Of a stretch of DNA of 64,000 nt, positions 42,852 through 51,676 are shown one piece after another. Both the position numbers and the translations under genes were made by a program. Numbering within the stretch: position 1 is the first letter of the stretch; each line of letters opens with the position of its first letter. This DNA comes from Rothia dentocariosa ATCC 17931 (GTDB lineage Bacteria; Actinomycetota; Actinomycetes; Actinomycetales; Micrococcaceae). The notes beneath the pieces were generated by a model. The model ran no database searches. It worked only from the letters and a program-made list of their open reading frames with translations, and was not told the origin of the DNA. The stretch is taken from the NCBI RefSeq assembly GCF_000164695.2, contig NC_014643.1, positions 186,001 through 250,000 on the forward strand. Direction: 5' to 3'.

Positions 42852-43535
42852 ATGAAACCCGAGCCCAGCACCGTATCCGCCCCGCACGAGAGCAACGATG
42901 CGCCCCACAGCAAAACTCCCGAAGATACCGCCCTCGACAAGCAGATACTGCGCTCCCAAATTCGCCCGCAACGCCTGATCGTCAAAAACGCCCGCACAGC
43001 GGCGGAACACGAGCAGATGAAACAGCAATACCGCGACCATATTCTTTCGCTGATCCCCAAGGACGCGCAGGCGCAAACTATCGCGGCGTACCTGCCCACC
43101 GCCTCCGAACCGCCTATCACCGCAGCGCTTCACGACCTGCACGCGCGCGGGCACCGCATCCTGGTGCCCGTAGTACGCCCGGCACGCACCCTCGCCTGGG
43201 TTGTCTGGGACCCACACGTGGAGCATCCGCTCAACGGCTTGGGCATTGCCGAACCCGAAGGCGAAGAGTATGACACCCAGGCTTTTGTTGCCGCCGACCT
43301 GCGGCTAGTTCCGGCGCTCGCCTATGCACGCAACGGCCGCCGTCTAGGGCAGGGCGGAGGCTACTATGACCGCATCATCCCTGCCCTTTCGGCAGATAAA
43401 CTGCGTGAGAGCACCGTAGGCGTGGTGTTTTCCCATGAAGTGCTCGAAAGCATTCCCTACGATGAATGGGATGCCGTGCTCCCCCGCGTGCTGACCGAGA
43501 ACGGCATAGAGCCCCTCGGCGATTCCACGCTCTAG
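42852..43535 (+). CDS. 5-formyltetrahydrofolate cyclo-ligase
   Basis: 227 aa. Converts 5-formyl-THF to 5,10-methenyl-THF with ATP. IRPQRLIVKNARTAAEHEQM is the N-terminal region, and GRRLGQGGGYYDRIIPAL the ATP/folate-binding loop. An N-terminal extension of about 35 residues precedes the domain. AGGAGAACC before the ATG. fmdB follows after 150 bases. Confidence 0.93.
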   Translation: MKPEPSTVSAPHESNDAPHSKTPEDTALDKQILRSQIRPQRLIVKNARTAAEHEQMKQQYRDHILSLIPKDAQAQTIAAYLPTASEPPITAALHDLHARGHRILVPVVRPARTLAWVVWDPHVEHPLNGLGIAEPEGEEYDTQAFVAADLRLVPALAYARNGRRLGQGGGYYDRIIPALSADKLRESTVGVVFSHEVLESIPYDEWDAVLPRVLTENGIEPLGDSTL

Positions 43536-43686
43536 ACCGAGAACTTAAGAACATTCTGCCTGCGCTAAGCCCCGCGCGGCACGCCACCCAAGTCGAAACC
43601 GGGTGAGGTTCGCGGTACACTCTATACGCAACACACGGCAGCCGCCGCGCTCGCGTCTGCCCTAGGATCTGTCATTCAGGAGAACC

Positions 43687-43893
43687 ATGCCGGTCTACGT
43701 TTACCAGTGCAAAAACTGTGGGCACGCTTTCGAGAAACGCCAGTCGTTCAGCGAGGACGCCCTGCGCACCTGCCCGCAATGCGGTGAAGACACACTTCGC
43801 AAACGCTTCAACACCGTGGGCGTCGTCTTCAAAGGATCCGGGTTCTACAGCACCGATAAAGGTTCCAGCTCAAGCTCATCTCAAGCAGAGTAG
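43687..43893 (+). CDS. FmdB-family zinc-ribbon protein
   Basis: 68 aa. Two CxxC pairs: YVYQCKNCGHAFEKRQSF and LRTCPQCGEDTLRKRFN form one zinc ribbon, then a Ser-rich tail. The family is of unknown function, often linked to regulation of formamidase operons in name only. AGGAGAACC before the ATG. Confidence 0.9.
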   Translation: MPVYVYQCKNCGHAFEKRQSFSEDALRTCPQCGEDTLRKRFNTVGVVFKGSGFYSTDKGSSSSSSQAE

Positions 43894-43929
43894 TCACACG
43901 AAGAATCGTTCCCTCCCTGTACTGCGGCA

Positions 43930-44205
43930 CTAGCCCCAGTGCGGGGGTTTTTGTTCGCGCATCCACTCTAGACGGGCACGTTCTTCGGGGGTTAAATGTT
44001 CCTGCGCCGAGCCGCGGGCATGCCGTAGGTTTCCTCGATTCGCGGCTGACTTCCCGGAGATCTCTTTGCGTGCAGGCGTTGGCGTATGTGCGTGAAGCGG
44101 TGCGTTCACGCCCGCAATGCGCGGCTCGTCCCCTGCTAATGCGCCTCCCCCGCTGGCGCGTCGATGGCCTCTGCGCGGTTTCGGTGTTGGAGAATACTCA
44201 CCCAT
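43930..44205 (-). CDS. Small Pro/Arg-rich actinobacterial protein
   Basis: 91 aa with a basic, disordered first half (PKPRRGHRRASGG) and a short conserved end LTPEERARLEWMREQKPPHWG, similar to tails I recall in many actinobacterial small proteins (ER..WLxEQRPPHW). AAGGA eight bases before the ATG. It is just downstream of the large helicase-like gene on the same strand, with about 45 bases between. Function unknown. Confidence 0.65.
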   Translation of the reverse strand: MGEYSPTPKPRRGHRRASGGGALAGDEPRIAGVNAPLHAHTPTPARKEISGKSAANRGNLRHARGSAQEHLTPEERARLEWMREQKPPHWG

Positions 44206-44251
44206 AGGTTCGTCCTTTCAGCTCTGCGCTGCCGGGAGGGTGCAGAAGCGC

Positions 44252-47200
44252 CTAGTCTGCATATATACCCAAATACCGTAGGATACGCGCCACCACTGCC
44301 TCGGGATCGGCGAAAACCTCCAAGGTGTTAAGGGTTACGTAGTTCCAGCCCGTGCGGCTCAACCTTTCAGGAACCAGGCGAGTATGCTCACGCACGCTCT
44401 CGGTCGTGTAATCAAACAGCACATCCGACCCCACCATGAGCGGCATCCGCTGTGCGCTCTCCTGTTCAGATTCGGTATGAATGAGCTGTTGCGGTGCCAG
44501 CGCGATAAAGGCTATCTCGTCTTCGCCGGGCCGCACCCGAACGCCGCGTTCGCGCAGGCGTGCTACTGCATCGTTAAGCAGCCAGTCCTGCGTTACCGGG
44601 TCGGTTGGCTCGTCCTCAGTCTCTAGCCAGGCGTTAGACGCAAGAACGTCCTCGCGTGGAGTCTGCGCCGCAATCTGCTGCTGGTTCTCCTCATAGGCGA
44701 GCATCAACCGGTATAGATCCAGCGCACCCTCGTGGAGTTTCTGCGCATTCATATCGGTTGGACTCACGCAGCTAACAATATGCGTGGCCCGCCGTGCACG
44801 AGTGAGTCCCACTACGAAGCCTTCACGACCGTGCGGGCCCGATAGCAGCCCCAGATTATGGGAGCTCTGCCCCAGCCGGGCACGCCCCACACCCAGCGAG
44901 AAAATGATGGTATCGCGTTCCAGCGACCCCGCACGGTTTACATCCACCACCCGGAAAGACTCGGTACCGGGCTTGAAAAACTCGGCAAGCTGCGGGTACG
45001 TATTCAAGGCTTGGCGCACCGCCCCGGCAATCCGCTGGGCATGCTTCGGGCTCGCCGTCACCACCGCCAAAGAACGTTCGGGGCGGCGGTAGGCGTGCTC
45101 AAGCACCAAACGGGTTACACGGTCCACTTCAACGCTCGGGGATTCCAGGTTCGCGTTATCGCTCACCTTCCCGCGCGTATCAATATACTCAATACTCAGC
45201 GTGCTCACGGGCTTGCGGGATGCCGGGCTCACCGGAATTTCGCGCAGGTGAGACCCATAGAATTCCCGATTCAGGTAGTCGAAAAGCACGCGGTCAAAGG
45301 GACGATGCACGAGCGAGAGCGTGCGGTTCGGAAGCAGACGTGAAAGCGCCCCAAAAGTGCTCTCCAACCGGTGAGAATCCGATGCTGGTGCACCCGAAGT
45401 TGGCGCCGAAACAATAAACGGCGCAGGGAACCCGGCATGAGGATCGCCCACGGCGATTACCTGATCCGCGCGCGTAATCGCTGGAAGGTTAGCCGCCAGC
45501 GGGGTGGACTCAGCATCTAGCAGGATAACCGCATCAAAACGCATCGACATGGGAACCCGGCGCGCCAGCGAAAACGGACTGGCAGTCCACAGCGGCAGCA
45601 AAGTACGCGCCATGACCGGGGCATTCACCAGAAGCGACTCGAGATCAAACTCACGGCCGCGCAGCTGACTCTTCAGATACGAAGCCTGCTCGTGGAATTC
45701 TTCGATACGTTCCGTCCACAACCGTGCCGTATGCGCTAACAAACGCGCCTGGGCGCTCGACATATGGGCGTAGTCCGCGCGGCGGAACCGAGCCTCAATA
45801 TCGCGCAGCTCGTCGCCGTCAAGAATTTTTTCGGCGTGCTGCTCCAGAAGCTCTTCAAGCGCGGACTGCCACCACGCAAGTTCGAGTTCCGATGTCACCT
45901 CGGATGCGTTTGCCTCACGCTCACCCAGCTCGTCCAGAAAATCGCTCAGACCCGCATTCGTGAGCCGCCCTAAGAGTACGTCACGTTCGGGTAAGCTCAT
46001 GAGCACTTCGCGGTCGTTGAGCAGAGCATCCAGGCGGGCTTCGAGCTGGTCAAGATCCGTATGCACAAAGTCGACGCCTTCGGCGGTATCAGGGAGTATG
46101 ATCTCAAGCCCCGAAAGCTCTGAGCCCAGCGAGTGCAGGGCGTTCGCCAAAGCATCCAGGTTCTCGGGAATCTTCGGGGTGCTGGGCGAATCAAGAAGCC
46201 GAATCCACTCGGCGCGCTCGGTCTGCACAACTTTGAGATGTTCATGCAGATCGCCAATATGCACTCCCGGCAAAATATACTCTTTTGCCGCTCGACGCAG
46301 GCGCGAACGCTGCATACTGCTCATGTCGATACGGTTTTCCCGTCGCCATGAGCCGGATGCGGTAGCCGCAATCAGGTCGGTCACCGGACGGTCGTACACC
46401 TCTGCCCGGAAGCGCTTGAGAGTTTCCCGAATGCGAATCAGAATAGCAAGCTGCGCATCCCAATCGGCTATAGTACGTGCCCGGCGCAGATGCAGGCTCG
46501 CGTTCATGGCGTTCATCGCCTCGCGCAGGGAAAGAAGCGAGGAACGCAGGGTAATGACGAGGGCATAGGCATCCGCCGCCTCGTCTTCGTTAAGCAGACG
46601 GGCACGATGCCAGGGCGAAGTGCGGGTTGCGCGTGTAAACCCGTTCAGTTCCGCAAAACGCACAATATCGGCGGTAATGGCTTCACGGTCTTGCAGGGTA
46701 TCAAGCAGCTGACGGCTAAAACGCACCTGGGTCTGCGGCGCGCTCTCCTCAGAGGCGAGTTCGGCTACTCGCTGCAAGGCTTCACTGATAGAAATATGCC
46801 ACAGTGGGTCGCGCGCCGTCAGTGCATGAGTGTGATCTGTGAGCGCCGTGCGGGTTTCGATCAGCTCACGATTAAGGTTTGTGGAATTAGGCTCTGCGGT
46901 ATTCTCGTTACGCACGATAGCGCGAATAAACTCGGTTCGCTGATCTTCGGCAGTGTGTTCTGCCAGCAGATCGTAGCGCAGATCGTTAAGCCCGGTGCGT
47001 CCCAGAAGCTCGCTAAAGGATGCGAGGGTCGAACGTTTTTCTCCCACGACCAGAACCGACTTTCCGCGCCCCATCAGGGTTGAGGCGATATTTACGGCGG
47101 TGCGTAACGGTTCTGTTCCGGGTGCGGCTGTCACAGTCATCGAAAATCCGCTGGCGGCGGTATCAATAATATTCTGCGCCACGGGGTCTGCGTCGAACAG

Positions 47201-48079
47201 CAGCGTTTCTTGGGCGGGATCGCGCTGGTTGAGGGGCTGCTGCAGGTTGTGCGCGTTCATCTCGCGCGGCTGCGCACCGGGAACTTTGAGCGCCGCAAGA
47301 TCGCGCACGAGCGGGGTATGCGCAGTGTGCGGCAGCTCCCCCATGCTTTCCTTCAGATCTGCAAAGGTTGAGATAAAATACTTTGATTCTATGGTCATCC
47401 CTGGAATACGCCCGGCGGAGGCACGCATCCGCTCGATCACGGGTTCAGGGTCCAGGCGTGACATTGAGTTGGCGAGCTGCGCAACATCCATAGTGCCCAG
47501 GTCGATCTCATATTCCTGTTTGATTTGGCGCACCATAGCGGGGTTCAGGCGTGCAGAACCAGCTAGCTGCAGCTCAAAATCATCGCTTGTCGGATGCGGT
47601 GTCAGGTTCAGCGGCGCCATCAGAATTGGCGCGATAAACCGTTTTTCAGAGGCTTTGGCATCATCGCGCATCGCATGCGATAACCATGATGCGGTGCCCG
47701 CCACAAAATACCCGGCATCGAGCCCGTGCCCGGTCGAGAGCTCATAAATTTTGGTGCGCAGGGTACGCGCGGCACGCATCTCATGTCCCAGCAGAGACTT
47801 ATCGCGAATCAGGGTGGAAAGACGTGTTTTGCGTCCGGCCAACAGCTGCGCAAGCCCGGAAGGGTTAGCGTCACTGAGATTGATGTGTACGTAATCGACC
47901 TGGTTGAAGTCGAGCATCGCATCCGGCCCGGTATACACGTCCATCTGCTGCGCCCAGCGTTCAAGACCCCCCGAGGGGTCGAAGGCGGGAGAGCTGGGAT
48001 CCAGGTATTCCGGCTGGAATTCGGCGCTGCGGGGTTCCTTAGCAGCGGTGTTCTCCAGTGTATCCGGGGTTTCGTTCAC
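44252..48079 (-). CDS. DUF4011-type superfamily 1 helicase-like protein with variant P-loop
   Basis: 1275 aa. N-terminal domain DYVHINLSDANPSGLAQLLA of the DUF4011-like kind; ATPase core with FSMTVTAAPGTEPLRTAVNI in place of a canonical GxxxxGK(S/T) P-loop; FDAVILLDAESTPLAANLPA as Walker B-like strand and ADQVIAVGDPHAGFP as motif III; helicase C-part HGREGFVVGLTRARRATHIV; and a C-terminal nuclease-like segment (LMVGSDVLFDYTTESVREHT, TGWNYVTLNTLEVFADPEAV). The missing Lys suggests weak or no ATP hydrolysis; I recall variant P-loops in other actinobacterial members. GTG start. Role unknown. Confidence 0.75.
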   Translation of the reverse strand: MNETPDTLENTAAKEPRSAEFQPEYLDPSSPAFDPSGGLERWAQQMDVYTGPDAMLDFNQVDYVHINLSDANPSGLAQLLAGRKTRLSTLIRDKSLLGHEMRAARTLRTKIYELSTGHGLDAGYFVAGTASWLSHAMRDDAKASEKRFIAPILMAPLNLTPHPTSDDFELQLAGSARLNPAMVRQIKQEYEIDLGTMDVAQLANSMSRLDPEPVIERMRASAGRIPGMTIESKYFISTFADLKESMGELPHTAHTPLVRDLAALKVPGAQPREMNAHNLQQPLNQRDPAQETLLFDADPVAQNIIDTAASGFSMTVTAAPGTEPLRTAVNIASTLMGRGKSVLVVGEKRSTLASFSELLGRTGLNDLRYDLLAEHTAEDQRTEFIRAIVRNENTAEPNSTNLNRELIETRTALTDHTHALTARDPLWHISISEALQRVAELASEESAPQTQVRFSRQLLDTLQDREAITADIVRFAELNGFTRATRTSPWHRARLLNEDEAADAYALVITLRSSLLSLREAMNAMNASLHLRRARTIADWDAQLAILIRIRETLKRFRAEVYDRPVTDLIAATASGSWRRENRIDMSSMQRSRLRRAAKEYILPGVHIGDLHEHLKVVQTERAEWIRLLDSPSTPKIPENLDALANALHSLGSELSGLEIILPDTAEGVDFVHTDLDQLEARLDALLNDREVLMSLPERDVLLGRLTNAGLSDFLDELGEREANASEVTSELELAWWQSALEELLEQHAEKILDGDELRDIEARFRRADYAHMSSAQARLLAHTARLWTERIEEFHEQASYLKSQLRGREFDLESLLVNAPVMARTLLPLWTASPFSLARRVPMSMRFDAVILLDAESTPLAANLPAITRADQVIAVGDPHAGFPAPFIVSAPTSGAPASDSHRLESTFGALSRLLPNRTLSLVHRPFDRVLFDYLNREFYGSHLREIPVSPASRKPVSTLSIEYIDTRGKVSDNANLESPSVEVDRVTRLVLEHAYRRPERSLAVVTASPKHAQRIAGAVRQALNTYPQLAEFFKPGTESFRVVDVNRAGSLERDTIIFSLGVGRARLGQSSHNLGLLSGPHGREGFVVGLTRARRATHIVSCVSPTDMNAQKLHEGALDLYRLMLAYEENQQQIAAQTPREDVLASNAWLETEDEPTDPVTQDWLLNDAVARLRERGVRVRPGEDEIAFIALAPQQLIHTESEQESAQRMPLMVGSDVLFDYTTESVREHTRLVPERLSRTGWNYVTLNTLEVFADPEAVVARILRYLGIYAD

Positions 48080-48222
48080 AGTGTGCTCGTCCTTGGATGA
48101 TTCGTGGTGAGTGTGGGGATAATCTTACATAACATCATACGGAGGCTCTAGCTAATTCCCGTGTATCCGATGTGCTTTTCCACGGATCAGGTCGGGGAAC
48201 GGGCGTTCCTCACGTACCGTTA

Positions 48223-48678
48223 TCATGCCGACCAGAGGCGTATATTTGCGAAAAGTACGAGAAGGGTTACCAGCCCGAAGAAAATCATCGAGGCGATAAA
48301 AACCCATCGATAATTGGGGGCGAAGGGTTCCTCAGGAGCCTCGCGCAGTGCCCACCAAAGGAAGAACGCAAGCAGGGCACCGGGCAGGTTCCCTGCAAAC
48401 ACCAGCATCACCAGGGTGTAGAAGGCAATCATGCGTTCGGTGTGTTCATTCTCGCTCGCAGCAAATTTGAGTAGTCCCGCGAATAGAATCGACAGGCACC
48501 CGTTCAAAAATGCTACAGCATAAAACGGAATATTGATCGCAGCTTTGAAATCCAAGCCGGAGTTGGCGGCGCCCAACAGAATCCACGCAAAGAGCGCCAG
48601 GGGCATGATAATGAGATACCAGAAAAGGTATCGGCGCATTTTCTGCGGATTATTGATAAGTTCGAGGATTGCGATCAC
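48223..48678 (-). CDS. Four-helix membrane protein downstream of rpiR gene
   Basis: 151 aa with hydrophobic segments near residues 17-37, 47-70, 85-110 and 122-145. No family recognised. GTG 48678 starts three bases after the MurR/RpiR regulator stop (TAGCCCGTG), so it should be co-translated with that gene. A link to sugar uptake is possible only by position. Confidence 0.65.
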   Translation of the reverse strand: MIAILELINNPQKMRRYLFWYLIIMPLALFAWILLGAANSGLDFKAAINIPFYAVAFLNGCLSILFAGLLKFAASENEHTERMIAFYTLVMLVFAGNLPGALLAFFLWWALREAPEEPFAPNYRWVFIASMIFFGLVTLLVLFANIRLWSA

Positions 48679-48681
48679 GGG

Positions 48682-49581
48682 CTAGGTCTCCGATGGGTCT
48701 GTGTGCTGCCGATCAATAGCTACTGCACCAGCTTGGGCACGTATATCGGCGACGTCGAGTGCCCCGGTTTCGGCGCTAAATTCAGAACTTTCAAGAACCT
48801 GCGCTGTTTTGGTGGAGTTGCCGCGCTGTTGGGTTTCAACATGGTCTATATACCGGCGCACAATATAGTCCAAAAGCACTGAGAGCGCCACGAACGAGTG
48901 GTAAGGCTTGCGCTGAGTACTCAACTGGGTGGGGGTGGTTTGGTAGTGCAGTGAGTACTCGGCGTAGGAGGACATAAAGTTCACGCCAATAGCGGTAATT
49001 GCGATCATGGGGATTTTCCGCAGTGCCAGCATTTTGACGTGTTCGCGCATATTTTCAGTCTGTCCTGAGAAGGAGACAAGAATCACGACATCGTCCTGAT
49101 TCATAGCGCTCATGGTGCTTTCAAATTCATTGCGTGCAGGAATTACATGGCAGAATTTGCCGCAGACCTGCATAGACTTAGCAAATTCTTGTACCGCGTT
49201 TCGTTGCGCGTACCCGGTTCCGAAACAGTAGATTGTGCGCGCCGTATGAAGTTTCCTCAAAAGCCCGGAAAGCTCCATATGTTCCAGGTAATCGTAGGTG
49301 CGCAAAATATCTTCGCGGCCGCTTTCGATAAAACGCGGGTTATAGGGTTCCGATTTCGTCAAGGAAGATTTAATGAAGTATTTCAGCTCGGCAAAACCCG
49401 AAAAATTGAGCTTCTTGGTGAGCCTAATAATGGAGCTGGTTGAAGTATAGGTCTTGTGCGCGAGGGAGTTGATAGTCGCCTCCGCAACAAATTCTTCGTT
49501 TTCAAGCATGAACGCCAAAATATCGCGTTCGGTATCGCTGAACCTGTGTTGGTTCGCGTTCACCACATCTTGTAAATCCAC
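48682..49581 (-). CDS. MurR/RpiR-family sugar-responsive regulator
   Basis: 299 aa. N-terminal HTH_6 (FSDTERDILAFMLENEEFVA, TYTSTSSIIRLTKKLNFSGF) and a SIS domain for phosphosugar (ARTIYCFGTGYAQRNAVQEF, DVVILVSFSGQTENMREHVK). GTG start with AGGAG seven bases upstream; that AGGAG is part of a 14-bp hairpin. It lies downstream of the PTS permease and divergent operon, and probably senses the imported sugar phosphate to control both. Confidence 0.92.
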   Translation of the reverse strand: MDLQDVVNANQHRFSDTERDILAFMLENEEFVAEATINSLAHKTYTSTSSIIRLTKKLNFSGFAELKYFIKSSLTKSEPYNPRFIESGREDILRTYDYLEHMELSGLLRKLHTARTIYCFGTGYAQRNAVQEFAKSMQVCGKFCHVIPARNEFESTMSAMNQDDVVILVSFSGQTENMREHVKMLALRKIPMIAITAIGVNFMSSYAEYSLHYQTTPTQLSTQRKPYHSFVALSVLLDYIVRRYIDHVETQQRGNSTKTAQVLESSEFSAETGALDVADIRAQAGAVAIDRQHTDPSET

Positions 49582-49586
49582 TCAAA

Positions 49587-49645
49587 AGCTCCTGAATCGA
49601 AAACGCGCAATACATAAATATTACAACGTCTTCGATTCAGGAGCT
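49587..49645 (-). promoter_or_regulatory. Hairpin covering the RpiR-gene ribosome site
   Basis: AGCTCCTGAATCGA and TCGATTCAGGAGCT are exact 14-bp complements around a 31-base loop. In minus-strand RNA the second-formed arm includes AGGAG of the regulator gene, so the stem can both end PTS transcription and hide the start signal. Confidence 0.65.
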
Positions 49646-49676
49646 CGGTAGGTTTCCCTAGAAGGTGAATATAACC

Positions 49677-51320
49677 TTACTCTTTGGTGTTCACCATGGT
49701 TTCAAAACGCTCGCGAACCTGCGGAACGTCCATACCCACAATCACCTGGAATGCCTTGCCCTTGCGCACAATACCGAGGGCTCCGGCATCCTTGAAGGCA
49801 GCATCCGAAGTATCAACCAGGGATTCATCCGCCACCGAGACACGCAGGCGAGTAGCACAGTTGTTCACCGTGGTGATGTTATCGGCACCGCCAAGCAGTT
49901 CGAGGAATCCTGCCGCTCGCGGGGCATACAGATCTGCATCGCCAGCGTCATCTGCGGATGCGGCACCCTTCTTCTCGGCTGCCTTCGCGGCCTTGTATTC
50001 GGCTTTCGAGTACAGCTTCGTTTCGCCGCCCTCAGCCTCGCGACCCGGGGTCTTGAAATCGAACTTCAGAATGAGGAATCGGAAGAGCAGGAAGTAGATG
50101 ACGGTGAAGGACAGACCCACGCCGATCTGCATAAGGTAGGTGGGCCAGTGGTTCTGCCACAGCGGAACCCAGTTGAGGAAGAGGAAGTTATCAAGCAAGC
50201 CACCGCCCATGTTGCCTGAGAGGCCAAGCATGTACATGATCGACGCCATCGAAGCCGCCAGCACCGCGTGAACAGCGAACAGCGGGGGTGCCACGAACAG
50301 GAAGGTAAACTCCAGCGGCTCGGTAATACCGATCAGCATTGCGGTGAGGGTCACCGGGATCAGCAGGGCGAGAACTTCTTTACGCTTCTCACGGCGTGCC
50401 GTGGTGTAGAAGGCGGCAGAGATACCGAGGGGCGCAAAGATCTTCGAGTTACCGTGCAGTGCGAAACCGCCGCCGGGGAAGAGCTCGCGCAGAGGCTTGT
50501 CGCTCTTGGCAAATTCGCTGATGTGGGTCGGCCAATCCTTCACGATACCGTTCGGGGTCACAGCGTTACCGAACATGAACGGCGAGTAGATGAAGTGGTG
50601 CAGGCCGGTTGGAATCAGGATGCGCTCCAAGAAAGTGTAGATCCACACGCCTAACGCGCCGGAGGCGATGAAGAAGCCCTGCATGCTTGCGATACCATGC
50701 TGAGCGTAAGGCCACAGCCACGCGAAGATAAAGGCGATGGGCATCATCAGGAAGAAGCAGATCGCGTAGACGAACTGGGTGCCCTGGAAAATACCGAGGA
50801 AGTCGGGCAGCTTCTTATCGAAGTATCGGTTATGGACCCACACCACGATCGCGGAAATGATGATAGCGCCGAAAATACCGGTATCGATCGTCTTAATACC
50901 GGCGATAATTTTCAGGCCGGTACCGTAAGAATCCGAGTTATCTAGCGAAATAGAGGTGTTGTAATCCAGCTGGAAGAATCCCGAACCGCCTTGGCCCCAG
51001 AAATTCAGCATACCGGCCACCAAATAGTTGAAGGTCAGATAGACCATTCCGGCTTCGAGGACGGCACGAGCGTTTGCGGTCTTTGCGAGCGCAATCGGCA
51101 GACCCAGCACGAAAAGGAGCTCTATTTGCCGGAAAACGGTCCATGCGCCGTCAAGCCAAACAGTCCACGCTTGGTACCAGAAGGTATCTTCGTTCGCGAG
51201 ATCGCCAACAATATTTGGGAGGGTGGCAACGGTGCCGATACCGACCGCTAGGCCAGCGAAGGCGAAAAGAAGCACGGGCGCCAACATGGCGGACCCGAAC
51301 CTCTGAATTTTTTCCATCAT
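49677..51320 (-). CDS. PTS EIICB permease, glucose superfamily (alpha-glucoside type)
   Basis: 547 aa. EIIC domain with about ten helices (residues 10-420) including LLIPVTLTAMLIGITEPLEF, the conserved GITEP signature of glucose-superfamily permeases; a charged linker (SKAEYKAAKAAEKKG); and EIIB with phosphorylatable C488 in VNNCATRLRV. No EIIA domain, so the EIIA must be encoded elsewhere. Imports and phosphorylates a sugar; alpha-glucoside (AglA/MalB-like) specificity is inferred from the RpiR regulator, the phosphatase and the two alpha-glucosidases beside it. Confidence 0.88.
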   Translation of the reverse strand: MMEKIQRFGSAMLAPVLLFAFAGLAVGIGTVATLPNIVGDLANEDTFWYQAWTVWLDGAWTVFRQIELLFVLGLPIALAKTANARAVLEAGMVYLTFNYLVAGMLNFWGQGGSGFFQLDYNTSISLDNSDSYGTGLKIIAGIKTIDTGIFGAIIISAIVVWVHNRYFDKKLPDFLGIFQGTQFVYAICFFLMMPIAFIFAWLWPYAQHGIASMQGFFIASGALGVWIYTFLERILIPTGLHHFIYSPFMFGNAVTPNGIVKDWPTHISEFAKSDKPLRELFPGGGFALHGNSKIFAPLGISAAFYTTARREKRKEVLALLIPVTLTAMLIGITEPLEFTFLFVAPPLFAVHAVLAASMASIMYMLGLSGNMGGGLLDNFLFLNWVPLWQNHWPTYLMQIGVGLSFTVIYFLLFRFLILKFDFKTPGREAEGGETKLYSKAEYKAAKAAEKKGAASADDAGDADLYAPRAAGFLELLGGADNITTVNNCATRLRVSVADESLVDTSDAAFKDAGALGIVRKGKAFQVIVGMDVPQVRERFETMVNTKE

Positions 51321-51676
51321 AAGGCTGACGCCCTTTCTGGTTGAGAGTGAGCGGGCGCCTAGGTGTCTGCCGTGTGTTGGCCAGGAATTACCGCGCGATG
51401 CGCCCGCGCGTGTGGTGCAATGTTTTATTTAATAGCAATATCATGTCATCTTTTACGGACTAAAACCTCCTTGATCGGGTTTTTTGGCATAGTTTTTCAG
51501 AACCCGAAACATGTCCCAGTACCGGGTAAAAGTATTGGTGTTTCCGGTGAGTATTTTGCTGCGTTATTGACCATGCAAATGGTTAGCATATAAAAGTAGT
51601 TTTCCACCGACATTTTCACGAAGTGCAGAGGGCGAGAACCGCGTGTTGTCCCCTCACCTTTATATTTCTAGAGACG
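51321..51676. other. Divergent control region of the alpha-glucoside locus
   Basis: Holds promoters for both operons. GAAACA (51506-51511) and TGTTTC (51539-51544) form a separated dyad upstream of the + promoter and may be the regulator site. No gene seen. Confidence 0.45.
51567..51594 (+). promoter_or_regulatory. Promoter of the phosphatase/glucosidase operon
   Basis: TTGACC (51567-51572), 16-base spacer, TATAAA (51589-51594). Start of transcription near 51601, about 75 bases before the ATG at 51677. Confidence 0.65.
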
